From the NCBI GenBank assembly GCA_035549275.1, contig DASZRH010000049.1, positions 1 through 5,437 on the forward strand: a DNA stretch of 5,437 bases, in the 5' to 3' direction. Source of the DNA: 2-01-FULL-49-17 sp035549275. GTDB lineage: Bacteria; Patescibacteriota; Minisyncoccia; 2-02-FULL-40-12; GWA2-44-9. The first letter of the stretch is position 1, and each line of letters opens with the position of its first letter. Below the pieces are notes generated by a model. The model searched no databases, was not told the origin of the DNA, and saw nothing but the letters and a program-made list of their open reading frames with translations. Shown in pieces: positions 5,357-5,437 of the stretch. Both the position numbers and the translations under genes were made by a program.

Positions 5357-5371
5357 TGATTCTGGTACAAT
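5344..5371 (+). promoter_or_regulatory. Sigma70-type promoter of the initiator tRNA
   Basis: TTGATT (5344-5349) and TACAAT (5366-5371) are 16 bp apart, and TG at 5363-5364 makes an extended -10 (TGGTACAAT). The expected start near 5378 lies about 8 nt before the tRNA 5' end, a usual leader for RNase P processing. The short stretch after the -10 (GAGGACACATT) is not a G/C-rich stringent discriminator. Prediction from sequence only. Confidence 0.7.
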
Positions 5372-5386
5372 GAGGACACATTCGAT

Positions 5387-5437
5387 CGCGGGGTAGCGCA
5401 GCGGTAGCGTGCTGGGCTCATAACCCAGAGGTCGTGG
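5387..5437 (+). tRNA. Initiator tRNA-fMet (CAT), 3' part cut by the window end
   Basis: The first 51 nt of an initiator tRNA are present, ending inside the T stem. The 5' acceptor strand is CGCGGGG, with the C1 typical of bacterial initiators. The D arm is GCGC/GCGT with a 7-nt loop (AGCGGTA). The anticodon arm is CTGGG-CTCATAA-CCCAG, anticodon CAT at 34-36, and it has the three consecutive G-C pairs (29-31 with 39-41) that mark initiator tRNA for the ribosomal P site. The variable loop is AGGTC. The 1-72 mismatch cannot be checked because the 3' end is outside the window. The 11-24 pair is C-G rather than the usual initiator A-T. It is divergent from the CAT tRNA at 5311-5239 and has its own promoter. 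Confidence 0.95.

Noticed and set aside
1..5437. CRISPR array, insertion sequence, attachment site, T-box or SAM riboswitch
   Set aside because: No spaced direct repeats, transposase frame or terminal repeats were seen. There is no leader upstream of metG that could hold a T-box or riboswitch, because metG overlaps rsmI.

Overview
The window looks like a chromosomal piece of a bacterium with a reduced, compact genome. The most likely source is a member of the Candidate Phyla Radiation (Patescibacteria), probably the Parcubacteria side. This is inference from four features: very tight gene packing, no Shine-Dalgarno sequence at the operon starts, shortened housekeeping enzymes (RsmI of 225 aa, methionyl-tRNA synthetase of 503 aa without a C-terminal tRNA-binding domain), and an unusual methionine-pocket sequence in the synthetase. 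No mobile element, CRISPR array or phage gene was seen.

Layout, in the direction of transcription of the main (minus-strand) unit: a tRNA with anticodon CAT (5311-5239); an M16-family zinc peptidase (5194-3902); an AI-2E/PerM-family membrane protein (3901-2855); the 16S rRNA C1402 2'-O-methyltransferase RsmI (2851-2174); methionyl-tRNA synthetase MetG (2174-663); and the first 115 codons of a TatD-family metal hydrolase (347-1), which leaves the window at its left edge. The four complete protein genes abut or overlap (0, +3 and -1 bp), so they form one operon. A plus-strand ORF for a small membrane protein of unknown function (348-680) fills the only sizeable gap, between metG and tatD. It is antisense to the operon and overlaps the 3' end of metG.

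At the right edge the initiator tRNA-fMet gene begins on the plus strand (5387 onward, cut by the window end). It is divergent from the CAT-anticodon tRNA, and the two genes share a 75-bp region in which two good sigma70-type promoters interlock.

The shared theme is methionine and translation initiation. The window holds the initiator tRNA, a second CAT-anticodon tRNA, the synthetase that charges tRNA-Met, and RsmI, which modifies the ribosomal P site where initiator tRNA binds. The most interesting items are the interlocked tRNA promoters, the likely tRNA-to-metG transcription unit, the antisense membrane-protein ORF, the Gln-Gln replacement in the MetRS pocket, and three long perfect inverted repeats inside coding sequence.
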